Of a stretch of 64,000 bases of DNA, positions 34,290 through 41,785 are shown one piece after another. A model generated the notes under the pieces. That model searched no databases, had not been told where the DNA came from, and was given only the letters and a program-made list of their open reading frames with translations. A program made the position numbers and the translations under genes. The stretch's first letter is position 1. Every line of letters begins with the position of its first letter. The stretch lies in contig JAUHYW010000006.1 of assembly GCA_030426085.1 (NCBI GenBank), positions 124,001 through 188,000 on the forward strand, read 5' to 3'. Source of the stretch: a bacterium (lineage in GTDB: Bacteria > Myxococcota_A > Bradymonadia > UBA7976 > UBA1532).

Positions 34290-34657
34290 TCGCGGACCCA
34301 TATGTGTCGCATCGCACACGCATAGCATGCGCGATGCCGTCGTTCATGGCGTCGAGCCCCCGCGCCTCGGCGCGTCCGGGTCGCCGCCCCGCCCGCCGTG
34401 GCGCGCGGGGCGATGGACCACCGGCCGCCGGCGCCGCAGGCCCGACGATCCGATCGCGGGCTGCGATGAGCCACCCGGCGGGCGGCGCCCGGAGACCGGC
34501 GGCGGACCGCGGAGGGGCCTCGTATGCCAACGTGTCATGTCGGGCTCCGGGCCGATGGCATCGGCGGTCGATTCAGTGTGGCGGCGGGCCGCCGGCCCGA
34601 TGGCACCGGGGTGCCTCGGGGCTCGAGAGTCTTCGGGCGCGTCGCTGCGCGTGTCGC

Positions 34658-36082
34658 TTACTGCAGCAGGGTCAGGGCGGCCTGGGTCGCCTGGTTGGCC
34701 TGAGCCAGGATCGTCGTCCCGGCCTGCTGGAGGATCTGGTTGCGGGCCAGGTCGGCGCTGGTGCTCGCGAAGTCGGCGTCCAGGATGCGGCTGCGCGAGG
34801 CCGAGAGGTTCTCCGTGACCGTGGTCAGGTTGTTGATCGTGCTCTCGAGCCGGTTCTGCAGGGCGCCGAGCCGCGAGCGGTCGCGCGAGATCTGGGCCAG
34901 GGCCCGGTCGACGACCTCGATGGTGCGGTTGGCCTGCTCCCGGTCGAGCACGGTGACGGTGTCGACCGAGTTGACGGAGTTGACCCCGACGAGCTGGGGG
35001 TTGCCGAAGCCCACCCGGGCCAGGCCGGCGCCGACCTCGTTGACGAAGAACTGGTCGGCGCTCGAGAACTCGATCCGGCCGAGGGTGACCTCTTCGTCGA
35101 GCCCGGCGATGACCGCGCCGTTGTTCTCGGTGACGACGTCGATGTTGCGCCCGTCCACGGCGGTCAGCACCAGCCGGTAGTCGGCGTCGAGGGTCGCCAC
35201 GACGCCGGTCTCGTCGCTCACGGCGTTGATCTGGGCCACCAGCTCGCCGTCGGCGTCGTCCGCCTGGACCTCGAAGCCGGTGATGATCTGGCCGTTGATC
35301 TGGATGTAGTCGTCCTCGTCGAGCACGCCGGCGGTGATGTCGTCGTTGGCGTCGTCCACCGTGGCCAGCACCCGGGCGCCGACCCCGGTGATGTCGCGGA
35401 CGTCGTTGATGGCCTGGGCCTTGGCGATGGCCGAGGCGGCGTTGAGCGTCGTCGAGACGGTGTCGTCGACGGCGACGGTCGTGCGCACGGTCACCCCGTT
35501 GACGAGCAGCGAGTTGGCCGCCTTGTCGAACGCCTCGGCGGTGACCTCGTCGCTGGTGGTGATCGCCGCCCGGCCGAGCGCGCTGGCCCGAGCGTCCTTG
35601 ACGGTCACCCCGATCTGCTCGAACGCGTTGGCCCCGACGTGGAAGAAGTTCTGCACGAAGTCGCCGTTGAGCACGTTCTGGTCGTTGAACCGGGTGGTGT
35701 CGCCGATCCGGTTGAGCTCGGCGACGAGCTGGTCGACCTCCTCGTTGAGGGCCTCGCGGTCGGCGGTGGTGTTGATGTCGTTGGCCGCCTGCACGGCGAG
35801 CTGGCGGATGCGCTGGAGGATGTTGGTGCTCTCCTGGAGGGCGCCTTCCACCGTCTGGGCCATGCTGATGCCATCGTTGGTGTTGCGCACCGCCTGGGTC
35901 AGCCCGCGGATCTGGCTGGTGAAGCGGGTCGAGATGGCGAGGCCCGCCGCGTCGTCCTTCGCGCTGTTGATGCGCAGGCCCGAGGACAGCCGCTGATACG
36001 AGGTGGACAGCTTCCTGCTGCTGTCGAGCAGGTTGCGCTGTGCGTTCAGCGAGGCGACGTTGGTGTTGACGAACAAGCCCAT
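34658..36082 (-). CDS. Flagellin 4
   Basis: The 474-residue flagellin has conserved ends ([41 protein letters not shown]-terminus [20 protein letters not shown]). The central domain is closest in pattern to flagellin 3 (both have VGANA and DFVQ blocks), suggesting that these two share a more recent duplication. It has a sigma28 promoter at 36269-36295 and a hairpin over its ribosome-binding site. Confidence 0.95.
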   Translation of the reverse strand: MGLFVNTNVASLNAQRNLLDSSRKLSTSYQRLSSGLRINSAKDDAAGLAISTRFTSQIRGLTQAVRNTNDGISMAQTVEGALQESTNILQRIRQLAVQAANDINTTADREALNEEVDQLVAELNRIGDTTRFNDQNVLNGDFVQNFFHVGANAFEQIGVTVKDARASALGRAAITTSDEVTAEAFDKAANSLLVNGVTVRTTVAVDDTVSTTLNAASAIAKAQAINDVRDITGVGARVLATVDDANDDITAGVLDEDDYIQINGQIITGFEVQADDADGELVAQINAVSDETGVVATLDADYRLVLTAVDGRNIDVVTENNGAVIAGLDEEVTLGRIEFSSADQFFVNEVGAGLARVGFGNPQLVGVNSVNSVDTVTVLDREQANRTIEVVDRALAQISRDRSRLGALQNRLESTINNLTTVTENLSASRSRILDADFASTSADLARNQILQQAGTTILAQANQATQAALTLLQ

Positions 36083-36085
36083 GAC

Positions 36086-36100
36086 TTCTCTCCGTGAGAA
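36086..36100 (-). promoter_or_regulatory. Candidate CsrA hairpin over the flagellin 4 ribosome-binding site
   Basis: On the minus strand UUCUC-ACGGA-GAGAA is a perfect 5-base stem with the pentaloop ACGGA (A-N-GGA). It overlaps the Shine-Dalgarno GGAG and ends three bases before the start codon. It is the best of the four sites. Confidence 0.65.
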
Positions 36101-36268
36101 CGCCCGGTGGGTGCACCACCGGCGACGGCATCCTTGCCGATCACATCATGCAGACACTGCCGGACGCTGCCACCGACGCACCCATCCTTCGGTGCCATCG
36201 GCCGGTCCGTGTGGGGCCGTCGGTCGTCCTGACCGTCCCGGCTCCGGCGCTGTCTGGTTACACCCGGT

Positions 36269-36295
36269 TCATCGTCCGTCACCGGCCGGTCTTGA
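36269..36295 (-). promoter_or_regulatory. Sigma28 promoter for flagellin 4
   Basis: On the minus strand TCAAGACC and GACGATGA are separated by 11 bases. The -35 core TCAAG matches the other three sigma28 sites; the -10 keeps G.CGAT.A. The predicted leader is about 180 bases. Confidence 0.75.
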
Positions 36296-36314
36296 GCGCC
36301 CGGGGGTGGCATAT

Positions 36315-36450
36315 GCCCACGTTGGGAACAACGCACCGGTAATGGGACGAGAAGTCATCGGCGATAACACCCGGGGAATGCGGCAGACATAACCCGCGGA
36401 GAAGCGCGCCCCGGTAATCCGCAGAGAAGCCCGCCGCGATAATCCACGGT
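36315..36450. repeat. Array of about 5.4 tandem 25-base repeats
   Basis: Units start at 36315, 36340, 36365, 36390, 36415 and 36440 (partial), with an exact 25-base period. Units two to six begin TAA. Units three and four are the most alike (TAACCCGCGGAGAAG and TAATCCGCAGAGAAG, both then GC-rich). A GAA core at unit positions 13-14 is shared by most. The array lies about 190-330 bases upstream of the sigma54 promoter at 36641 and just upstream of the flagellin 4 sigma28 promoter, which suits an activator-binding region. Confidence 0.75.
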
Positions 36451-36640
36451 CGGATCGGACCGCGCGGGGGGCGCCCGGGGGCCGCACGGGGCGGGCGGCG
36501 GTTGATCGTCAAGCGGCTGACGGCGACGGGCGAAACGCTGGCGCTCGCCTCATCGACGGCCGATGGCGCGGCGGGGCAGCAGGGTCTTCGAGCCAATGAT
36601 TTCAGGGGTTTACTATCGTGAGGGCGCCGCGTCTTCGTCC

Positions 36641-36656
36641 TGGCACGGGGGTTGAA
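36641..36656 (+). promoter_or_regulatory. Sigma54 promoter for the GAF-GGDEF gene
   Basis: The site reads TGGCACGGGGGTTGAA. The -24 box TGGCACG is perfect and the -12 box is TTGAA instead of TTGCA, with correct spacing. It lies 35 bases before the ATG at 36691, which argues against the upstream in-frame start at 36652 because that one would overlap the promoter. Confidence 0.7.
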
Positions 36657-36690
36657 CAATGGGGCCTCGCCGACGCTACGGAGGGGTCAG

Positions 36691-37698
36691 ATGCTCCAGA
36701 ACGCCAACATCCACGACGAGATCGAGGACATGCAGCGCAAGCTCGCCTTCGCCGAGGCCTGCGCCGATCCGCTCGATTTCGACCAGCTGCTCACCCGGAC
36801 GAGCGCGCTGCTGCACAAGTGGGCCCAGGCCGACGTGGTGACGTTGATCCTGCCCCCGGAGCGGGAGGATCTGGAGCCGATGCTGCACATCTTCGGGCGC
36901 CAGCCGGTGCTGCCGCTCGCCGAGCGCAGCATCCGCGACGAGTGCGCGCTGCTGCTCGGCGAGCTGGACTTCGCCCACCTGCCCGGCGAGGCGCTGCGGC
37001 TGCGGCGGGGGCCGGAGCTGATGCCCCTGCACAGCCCGGTGCGCGACGACTACATGTACCGCTTCTGGTCCCAGGAGATGGAGGCCGACGGGCAGGTGGT
37101 GGGCATCGTGGCCCTCTTCGGCTTCACCGACTGGCTGCTCTCGCCCCGCATCCGCCGCCTGCTCGGCGCCCTGGTCCCGCCCCTGGGGCGGGCGGTGGCC
37201 AACGCGGCCTCGATCGAGGTGCTGCGGCTGTGCGCCCAGAAGGACGAGGTGACCGGGGCCTACAACCGGCGGGGCTTCGGCGAGGTGCTCGAGCGGGCCT
37301 GCGTCCGGTCGGAGGTCTTCGACGAGCCGCTCGCGCTGATGCTGTTCGACGTCGAGGAGTACGCGGCGGTGGCCGGCTCGTCCGAGGGCGAGGCGATGCT
37401 CAAGGCCCTGGCCGAGATGACCACCCACGCCGCCCGCCCGTTCGACGTCTTCGGCCGCTTCGGCGACTCCGAGTTCACCGTGCTGATGCCCAACGCCGAC
37501 GTCGACGAGGCCAGCGCCATCGCCGAGCGGCTGCTCGACGCCAGCCGCGAGGTCGAGTGCCGCGGCGGGTCGATCAACATCAACATCGGGGTGGCGCTCT
37601 ACGAGGGCGGCCCGGCGCAGTATCTGGTGCAGTCGGCCGATCAGGCGCTGTATCAGGCCAAGCGCATGGCGGTGCAGGCCGCCGGTCGGGCCGGCTGA
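36691..37698 (+). CDS. GAF-GGDEF protein with degenerate active-site motif
   Basis: The 335-residue cytoplasmic protein has a GAF-like N-terminal domain at about 25-175 and a GGDEF domain at about 183-333. Family landmarks are present: KDEVTGAYNRRGF at 184-196 and ADQALYQAKRM at 316-326. The signature is RFGDSEF at 256-262 where active enzymes have R-x-GG(D/E)EF. The second Gly is D259 and the metal-binding Asp/Glu is S260, so c-di-GMP synthesis is unlikely, although altered substrate use cannot be excluded. No inhibitory RxxD site is obvious. The ATG has a GGAGGGG ribosome-binding site and a sigma54 promoter, tying it to flagellar class II expression. Confidence 0.85.
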   Translation: MLQNANIHDEIEDMQRKLAFAEACADPLDFDQLLTRTSALLHKWAQADVVTLILPPEREDLEPMLHIFGRQPVLPLAERSIRDECALLLGELDFAHLPGEALRLRRGPELMPLHSPVRDDYMYRFWSQEMEADGQVVGIVALFGFTDWLLSPRIRRLLGALVPPLGRAVANAASIEVLRLCAQKDEVTGAYNRRGFGEVLERACVRSEVFDEPLALMLFDVEEYAAVAGSSEGEAMLKALAEMTTHAARPFDVFGRFGDSEFTVLMPNADVDEASAIAERLLDASREVECRGGSININIGVALYEGGPAQYLVQSADQALYQAKRMAVQAAGRAG

Positions 37699-37708
37699 CG
37701 TCCCGCCC

Positions 37709-37975
37709 TCACTCGCCGGGCCGGATCACCACCGCGTCGGGCGGGTCGGGCGCCGGCTGAGCCGGGTTCTCCCGGCAGGCGTTCTCGGCGCAGGTGTGGC
37801 CCGGCGGACAGTCCTCGTCCCGCTGGCAGACGAACGCCTCGCACACCCCCTCCTCGCAGATGAGAGTCCCCCCGCAATCGTAGTCGTCTTCGCACTCGGT
37901 GCAGCCGAGGCCGGTCAGGGCGACCAGCGACGCGAAGAGCCATGGGGCGAGGGCGCGCAGGGGGGCAGCGGGCAT
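37709..37975 (-). CDS. Small Cys-rich lipoprotein
   Basis: The 88-residue precursor has a signal peptide and a lipobox (LTGLGC), giving a Cys-rich mature protein. It has the pattern CEDDYDCGGTLICEEGVCEAF and then CQRDEDCPPGHTCAENACRE (each a short disulfide-rich module). Such modules are common in secreted myxobacterial proteins. Function unknown. It is convergent with the GGDEF gene. Confidence 0.7.
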   Translation of the reverse strand: MPAAPLRALAPWLFASLVALTGLGCTECEDDYDCGGTLICEEGVCEAFVCQRDEDCPPGHTCAENACRENPAQPAPDPPDAVVIRPGE

Positions 37976-38018
37976 GGGCGCATCCTATCGCGCGGGGCGC
38001 CCGCTGTCTCGCCCGCGT

Positions 38019-38690
38019 TCAGCGGGGAAGGATCCGGATGGAGTCGACGACCGCCGCCGCGCGGCCGTCGGTGTTGTTGGTGTCGGACTTGATGCCGATG
38101 GCCTGGATGCGGGGCGGGGCCTTGCCGAAGGCGGCCTTGTAGTCGGCGACGAGGTCCCGTTCGACCTCGATCCAGCCGCCGTCGTAGCCCGCGGGACCGG
38201 CCACCGGGATGAACTTCACGTTGTCGAAGCGCTGCGAGGTGACGATACGCCCGACGGGGTTCGTCGAGGCGAAGGCGTAGCCCAGGGTGTCGGGCGGGGA
38301 GATCAGGCCGCCGCCCCGGTCGAAGATCACGAAGACCCGCAGGGCGGCGTCCTCGGTGTCCTTGCGCCGCAGGTCGCCCTTCTTCGGCCACGCGGTGACC
38401 TTGAACCGGAGCTTCAGGCGGGGCGCGGCGTTGGGGTCGATGGGGAACCCGCGCTTGGTGCCGATGGTGGTCGAGTCATCGTCCTGGAGGGTGTGCAGGG
38501 CGCCGTCGGCGAGGCGCCAGCGGTCGGCGTCCCCCCGCTGCTCCTCCCAGCCGTTGGCCTCCATCCACTTCAGCGCGGGGGTGGCTCGACCGTCGAAGGT
38601 CACCGACCAGCCGGGCGCGGCGAGGGCCGGCCCGGCGGTGAGCAGCGCGGCGAGGGGCAGCAGGCGGGCGAGTCGGGCGGGTCTCATCAT
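38019..38690 (-). CDS. DUF3047 exported protein
   Basis: The 223-residue protein has a signal peptide ending PALAA and a DUF3047-like body: LKLRFKVTAWPKKGDL, DAALRVFVIFDRG, LGYAFASTNPVG, ERDLVADYKAAFGKAPPRI and IGIKSDTNNT. The fold is probably a carbohydrate-binding-like beta sandwich; the function is unknown. It is expected in the periplasm. Confidence 0.8.
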   Translation of the reverse strand: MMRPARLARLLPLAALLTAGPALAAPGWSVTFDGRATPALKWMEANGWEEQRGDADRWRLADGALHTLQDDDSTTIGTKRGFPIDPNAAPRLKLRFKVTAWPKKGDLRRKDTEDAALRVFVIFDRGGGLISPPDTLGYAFASTNPVGRIVTSQRFDNVKFIPVAGPAGYDGGWIEVERDLVADYKAAFGKAPPRIQAIGIKSDTNNTDGRAAAVVDSIRILPR

Positions 38691-38815
38691 CGTCTCCTCG
38701 GGCCGGGGGTCGGGGCGCCGGCCGGGGCCGGGTCGGCGGAGGGCGCCGGTTCATTCAGCCGCCGGTACTCTACCAGATGCCCCGCGGGGGCCATCCGCCA
38801 CGGCCCGGGGCCCGT

Positions 38816-39883
38816 CTATCGCCGCGTGGGGTGGGCGAAGCCCTGGGAGACGAGGCTCTCGACCGTCGCCCGGAAGGTCTCGTCGATCGGGCGGTAGTCG
38901 ATGCCGAGCACCTCCCGCGAGCGGCGGTTGTCCACCGGGGCCTCGCGACCGAGGAGCTGCTTGAGCGTGGCGAAGGTCACCCGGGGGTCGAAGAGCGCGG
39001 CGAGGTACATCGCGACGTCGGGCAGGCGGGCGGTCTTGATGCGGTACTCGGGGAACAGCCGGGCGGTGTCCCGGGCCATGTCCTGCATCCAGCGCCCGTC
39101 CGCGCTGAGGATGAAGCGGCCGTCGATCGCCGGGTCTTCGACCGCCCGGACGTGGGCCTCGGCCACGTCGCGGGCGTCGACGATGTTGAAGTAGAACCGG
39201 GGCACGGCGGGGAAGGTGCCGACGAGCACGTCGCGGTACACGCTCAGGCTGGTGCGCACGTGGGCCTCGGTGAACGCCGGGCCGAGCACCAGCACCGGGT
39301 TGATCGAGACCGCGGTGACGTCGTCGAGCGCCTCGACGAAGGACCACACCGAGCGCTCGGCCCGGGTCTTGGCCAGCCCGTAGGGGTCGGTGCGGATCGT
39401 TGCCCCGTCGTTCCAATCGGCCTCGGTGTAGACCCGCCCCTTCTCCGGCTGGCTGTAGACCGCCGCCCCCGACGAGGTCTGCACGATGCGCCGCACGCTG
39501 CCCGCCTTGCGCACCGACGACAGCACGTTGTTCACCCCGTCCACCGAGGGGGCGACGATCTCCCGCTGGGGGTCCTTGGACGAGAAGCGGGCCACCGCCG
39601 CGGTGTGGATCAGGCCCACGCTGCCGTCGACCGCCGCGTCGAAGCTGCCCAGCTCGAAGAGATCGGCCCGATACAGCTCGAGCGCGCCGGGGTGACGCTC
39701 GGCCATGGCCCGCAGGTGGGCCGTCTTCGCCGCGTCGTCCGGGTCGCGCACGGTGGCCCGCACCCGGTGGCCCTTCTCGAGCAGCCGATCGACGATGTGG
39801 CTGCCGACGAAGCCCGACGCGCCGGTGACGCAGACGATGTCCTCGCCGATCGTGATGCCGCCCCAGCCGGCGTCCGCTGCCAT
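38816..39883 (-). CDS. Extended SDR, dihydroflavonol-4-reductase-like
   Basis: The 355-residue NAD(P)-dependent epimerase/reductase has the nucleotide-binding motif VTGASGFVGSHIVDRLLEKG near residues 18-37. The active-site Ser lies in VQTSSGAAVY and the Tyr/Lys pair in DPYGLAKTRAE. The overall pattern (NPVLVLGPAF, FYFNIVDARDVAEAHVRA) matches dihydroflavonol-4-reductase-like SDRs. The start at 39883 has a GGAGGAGG site; the open frame extends further upstream without one. The substrate is unknown. Confidence 0.83.
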   Translation of the reverse strand: MAADAGWGGITIGEDIVCVTGASGFVGSHIVDRLLEKGHRVRATVRDPDDAAKTAHLRAMAERHPGALELYRADLFELGSFDAAVDGSVGLIHTAAVARFSSKDPQREIVAPSVDGVNNVLSSVRKAGSVRRIVQTSSGAAVYSQPEKGRVYTEADWNDGATIRTDPYGLAKTRAERSVWSFVEALDDVTAVSINPVLVLGPAFTEAHVRTSLSVYRDVLVGTFPAVPRFYFNIVDARDVAEAHVRAVEDPAIDGRFILSADGRWMQDMARDTARLFPEYRIKTARLPDVAMYLAALFDPRVTFATLKQLLGREAPVDNRRSREVLGIDYRPIDETFRATVESLVSQGFAHPTRR

Positions 39884-40091
39884 GCGCGACCTCCTCCGTC
39901 CGGCGTCCGCCGCCGGCCTCAGGGGCGAGAGGATGGGCCAATTCGCCGGCGGATACCAGCCCCCGGGGCGGCGGGCACCGAACGGTGACGCGGGGGGGCG
40001 GGCCCGCGGGCAGGCGCGGCACCGGGCGGTGACCGGCCGCCCCGGAAACACCGGGCGCAGGCGGGGCACGCGGCTTGCTGACCCCGGTGGC

Positions 40092-40700
40092 ATGGACCCC
40101 CCGCCCCACCGCAGCGCGCGCCGGCAGCCCATCGCGTGGGCGCTGCTCCTCGCGCTGGGCGGCGGGTGTACGGACCTCACCGCGCGGTGCGCGGACGAGG
40201 GCCGCTGGTGCGCGGGCGACGTGCTGTACATCTGCGAGCTGCTCGGCAACCGGCTGGGCGACACCTACCAGATCCGGGCGGTCGACTGCGGCGAGAGGGG
40301 CTGTGAGCCGAGCCCCTACATGGGGTTCGCGTGCGGCGCCGAGGACGAGCCGACGCCGGGGGATCGCCCCGACGTCGGGCCGATCGTCGACGCGTTCGAG
40401 CCCCCGGCGGACATCGACGCCTCGACCGCGCCGCTGCCCCCGTGCGAGCCTCCTCCCAGCGAGCGGAGCTGCGAGCCGGGCGGGCTGTGCCTGCCGTCGA
40501 TCGACGAGGACGAGCCGGGCACGCTGTGCTTCCCGCTGCCCGGCGGGCGCGGCGAGCCGTGTGTCCCGCTCGAGAGCATCGTCGCCCGCGGCGACCAGTG
40601 CCCCGCGTGGCCCACCTGCCAGGGCACCTGCGGCGACGGCCTGCGCTGCGCCGGGCGGCCCGGGGCCCACTGGCGCTGCTACCCCCAGCCGGGAGGCTAG
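40092..40700 (+). CDS. Cys-rich lipoprotein of unknown function
   Basis: The 202-residue precursor has a lipobox ending LALGGGC and a mature part with 18 or so cysteines grouped in pairs (ARCADEGRWCAGDVLYIC, CQGTCGDGLRCAG). No family is recognised. It is followed after three bases by another lipoprotein gene, so the two are probably co-transcribed. Confidence 0.65.
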   Translation: MDPPPHRSARRQPIAWALLLALGGGCTDLTARCADEGRWCAGDVLYICELLGNRLGDTYQIRAVDCGERGCEPSPYMGFACGAEDEPTPGDRPDVGPIVDAFEPPADIDASTAPLPPCEPPPSERSCEPGGLCLPSIDEDEPGTLCFPLPGGRGEPCVPLESIVARGDQCPAWPTCQGTCGDGLRCAGRPGAHWRCYPQPGG

Positions 40701-40703
40701 ACG

Positions 40704-41753
40704 ATGAACCGCGCCCTCTGGAGCGGCCTGCTCGTGGCCCTGATGCTCGCCGGCTGCGGCCAGCGGGCCACGATCGCGCGCCGGGGCGCGCCCCCGGTCG
40801 AGGGGGTGATCGTCGGCGGCGACCGACAGGCCGTGATCGTCGACCGGACCGCCGACACCCGCGGCCGCCTGCCCCCGGCCGCAGCGCTGGATCGGATCCC
40901 CCGACGCACGATCATCGAGGTCGACCACCCCGGCGACGGCCTGATCGTCGGTGGAGCCACCCTGATGACGCTGGGCCTCTTGGAGTACGCCGCGGCGGGC
41001 GCCGTGAGCTGGCTGAGCTATCAGGGCGAGTACGCCGAGGGCCCCGCGCCGGAGCCGGTGCTGCTCTTCACCGTGCCGGCCCTGATCAGCATGGCCGGCG
41101 GGATGACGATGATCCTGGCCGGCGAGCAGGCGGGGTCCGACTCGCGGGCGGCCATGGGCGACCCCCGGGCGGCGGCCTATGGGCGGGGGGACCTCGAGCG
41201 CCGCGCAGCCCGGATCCGACGGCCCGACCCGGGCGCGGTGGAGCGGGCCCGGTGGTCGGACGCGGTCACGCTGTCGGTGGCGTACAAGAGCGTCCTGCTC
41301 GGCGTCGACAGCCACGGCCGGCCGGGGGGCGCGCTGGCCGTCGGGCTGCCGCTGCTCGACGGCCTGCGGGTCGAGCCGGGGGTCGAGGTCGACGCCTGGG
41401 CGTCGCGCGCCGGCGTGCCGGCGACCTTCGTGCGGGCCCCGCTGCGGCTGGACGTGGCGGTGCCGCTCGGCGGGCCGGGCTACGCGCTGCACGTCCAGCC
41501 CGAGGTGAGCTACGTCTTCGCCGCGCTCGGCGGGTCGGGCGACGACACCCGCCACGGCTACGGCCTGGGGCTGGGGGTGGCCCACCGGCTGCCGGTGAGC
41601 CGGTGGCTGGCGCTGGAGCTGGTGCACGGCGTCGGGCTGGTCCGGCTCTCCGACCCGAGCGGGGTCCCGCCGTCGCGCGAGCCCACGTGGCTGGCCTTCA
41701 CCGCGGTGGACGCGATGTTCGTGCGGCTGGGCGCCCGGTTCGCGGTGTTCTGA
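40704..41753 (+). CDS. Lipoprotein with membrane segments and beta-rich C-terminus
   Basis: The 349-residue precursor has a lipobox (LMLAGC). Two hydrophobic stretches lie at about 85-110 and 118-140. The C-terminal half is Gly-rich with alternating hydrophobic residues (DAVTLSVAYKSVLLGVD to VRLGARFAVF), ending in Phe like an outer-membrane beta protein. I do not recognise the family. It lies between a lipoprotein gene and a phosphoesterase gene. Confidence 0.65.
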   Translation: MNRALWSGLLVALMLAGCGQRATIARRGAPPVEGVIVGGDRQAVIVDRTADTRGRLPPAAALDRIPRRTIIEVDHPGDGLIVGGATLMTLGLLEYAAAGAVSWLSYQGEYAEGPAPEPVLLFTVPALISMAGGMTMILAGEQAGSDSRAAMGDPRAAAYGRGDLERRAARIRRPDPGAVERARWSDAVTLSVAYKSVLLGVDSHGRPGGALAVGLPLLDGLRVEPGVEVDAWASRAGVPATFVRAPLRLDVAVPLGGPGYALHVQPEVSYVFAALGGSGDDTRHGYGLGLGVAHRLPVSRWLALELVHGVGLVRLSDPSGVPPSREPTWLAFTAVDAMFVRLGARFAVF

Positions 41754-41785
41754 CCGCTGTCCCCCCGAGGAGCGCTGTGCTACCG

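Larger units (their letters stand above)
33893..34657. other. 765-base gap between flagellins 3 and 4
   Basis: It holds the CsrA-like hairpin at 33897-33909 and a nested inverted repeat at 34194-34289. The sequence GTCGGGG followed by CCGTGCC or CCCGTGCC occurs twice (about 33942-33956 and 34038-34053), but without a proper -12 GC it is not a sigma54 site. I see no gene. Confidence 0.6.
36083..36690. other. 608-base divergent region between flagellin 4 and the GGDEF gene
   Basis: Reading outward from flagellin 4 it holds a CsrA-like hairpin (36086-36100), a sigma28 promoter (36269-36295, minus strand), an array of 25-base repeats (36315 to about 36450) and a sigma54 promoter (36641-36656, plus strand). 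I see no gene in it. Confidence 0.75.

Noticed and set aside
36315-36450. CRISPR array
   Set aside because: The 25-base units are contiguous with no unique spacers, and no cas genes are nearby.
36652-36690. Earlier start for the GGDEF gene
   Set aside because: It would overlap the -12 part of the sigma54 promoter and lacks the GGAGGGG ribosome-binding site that precedes 36691.
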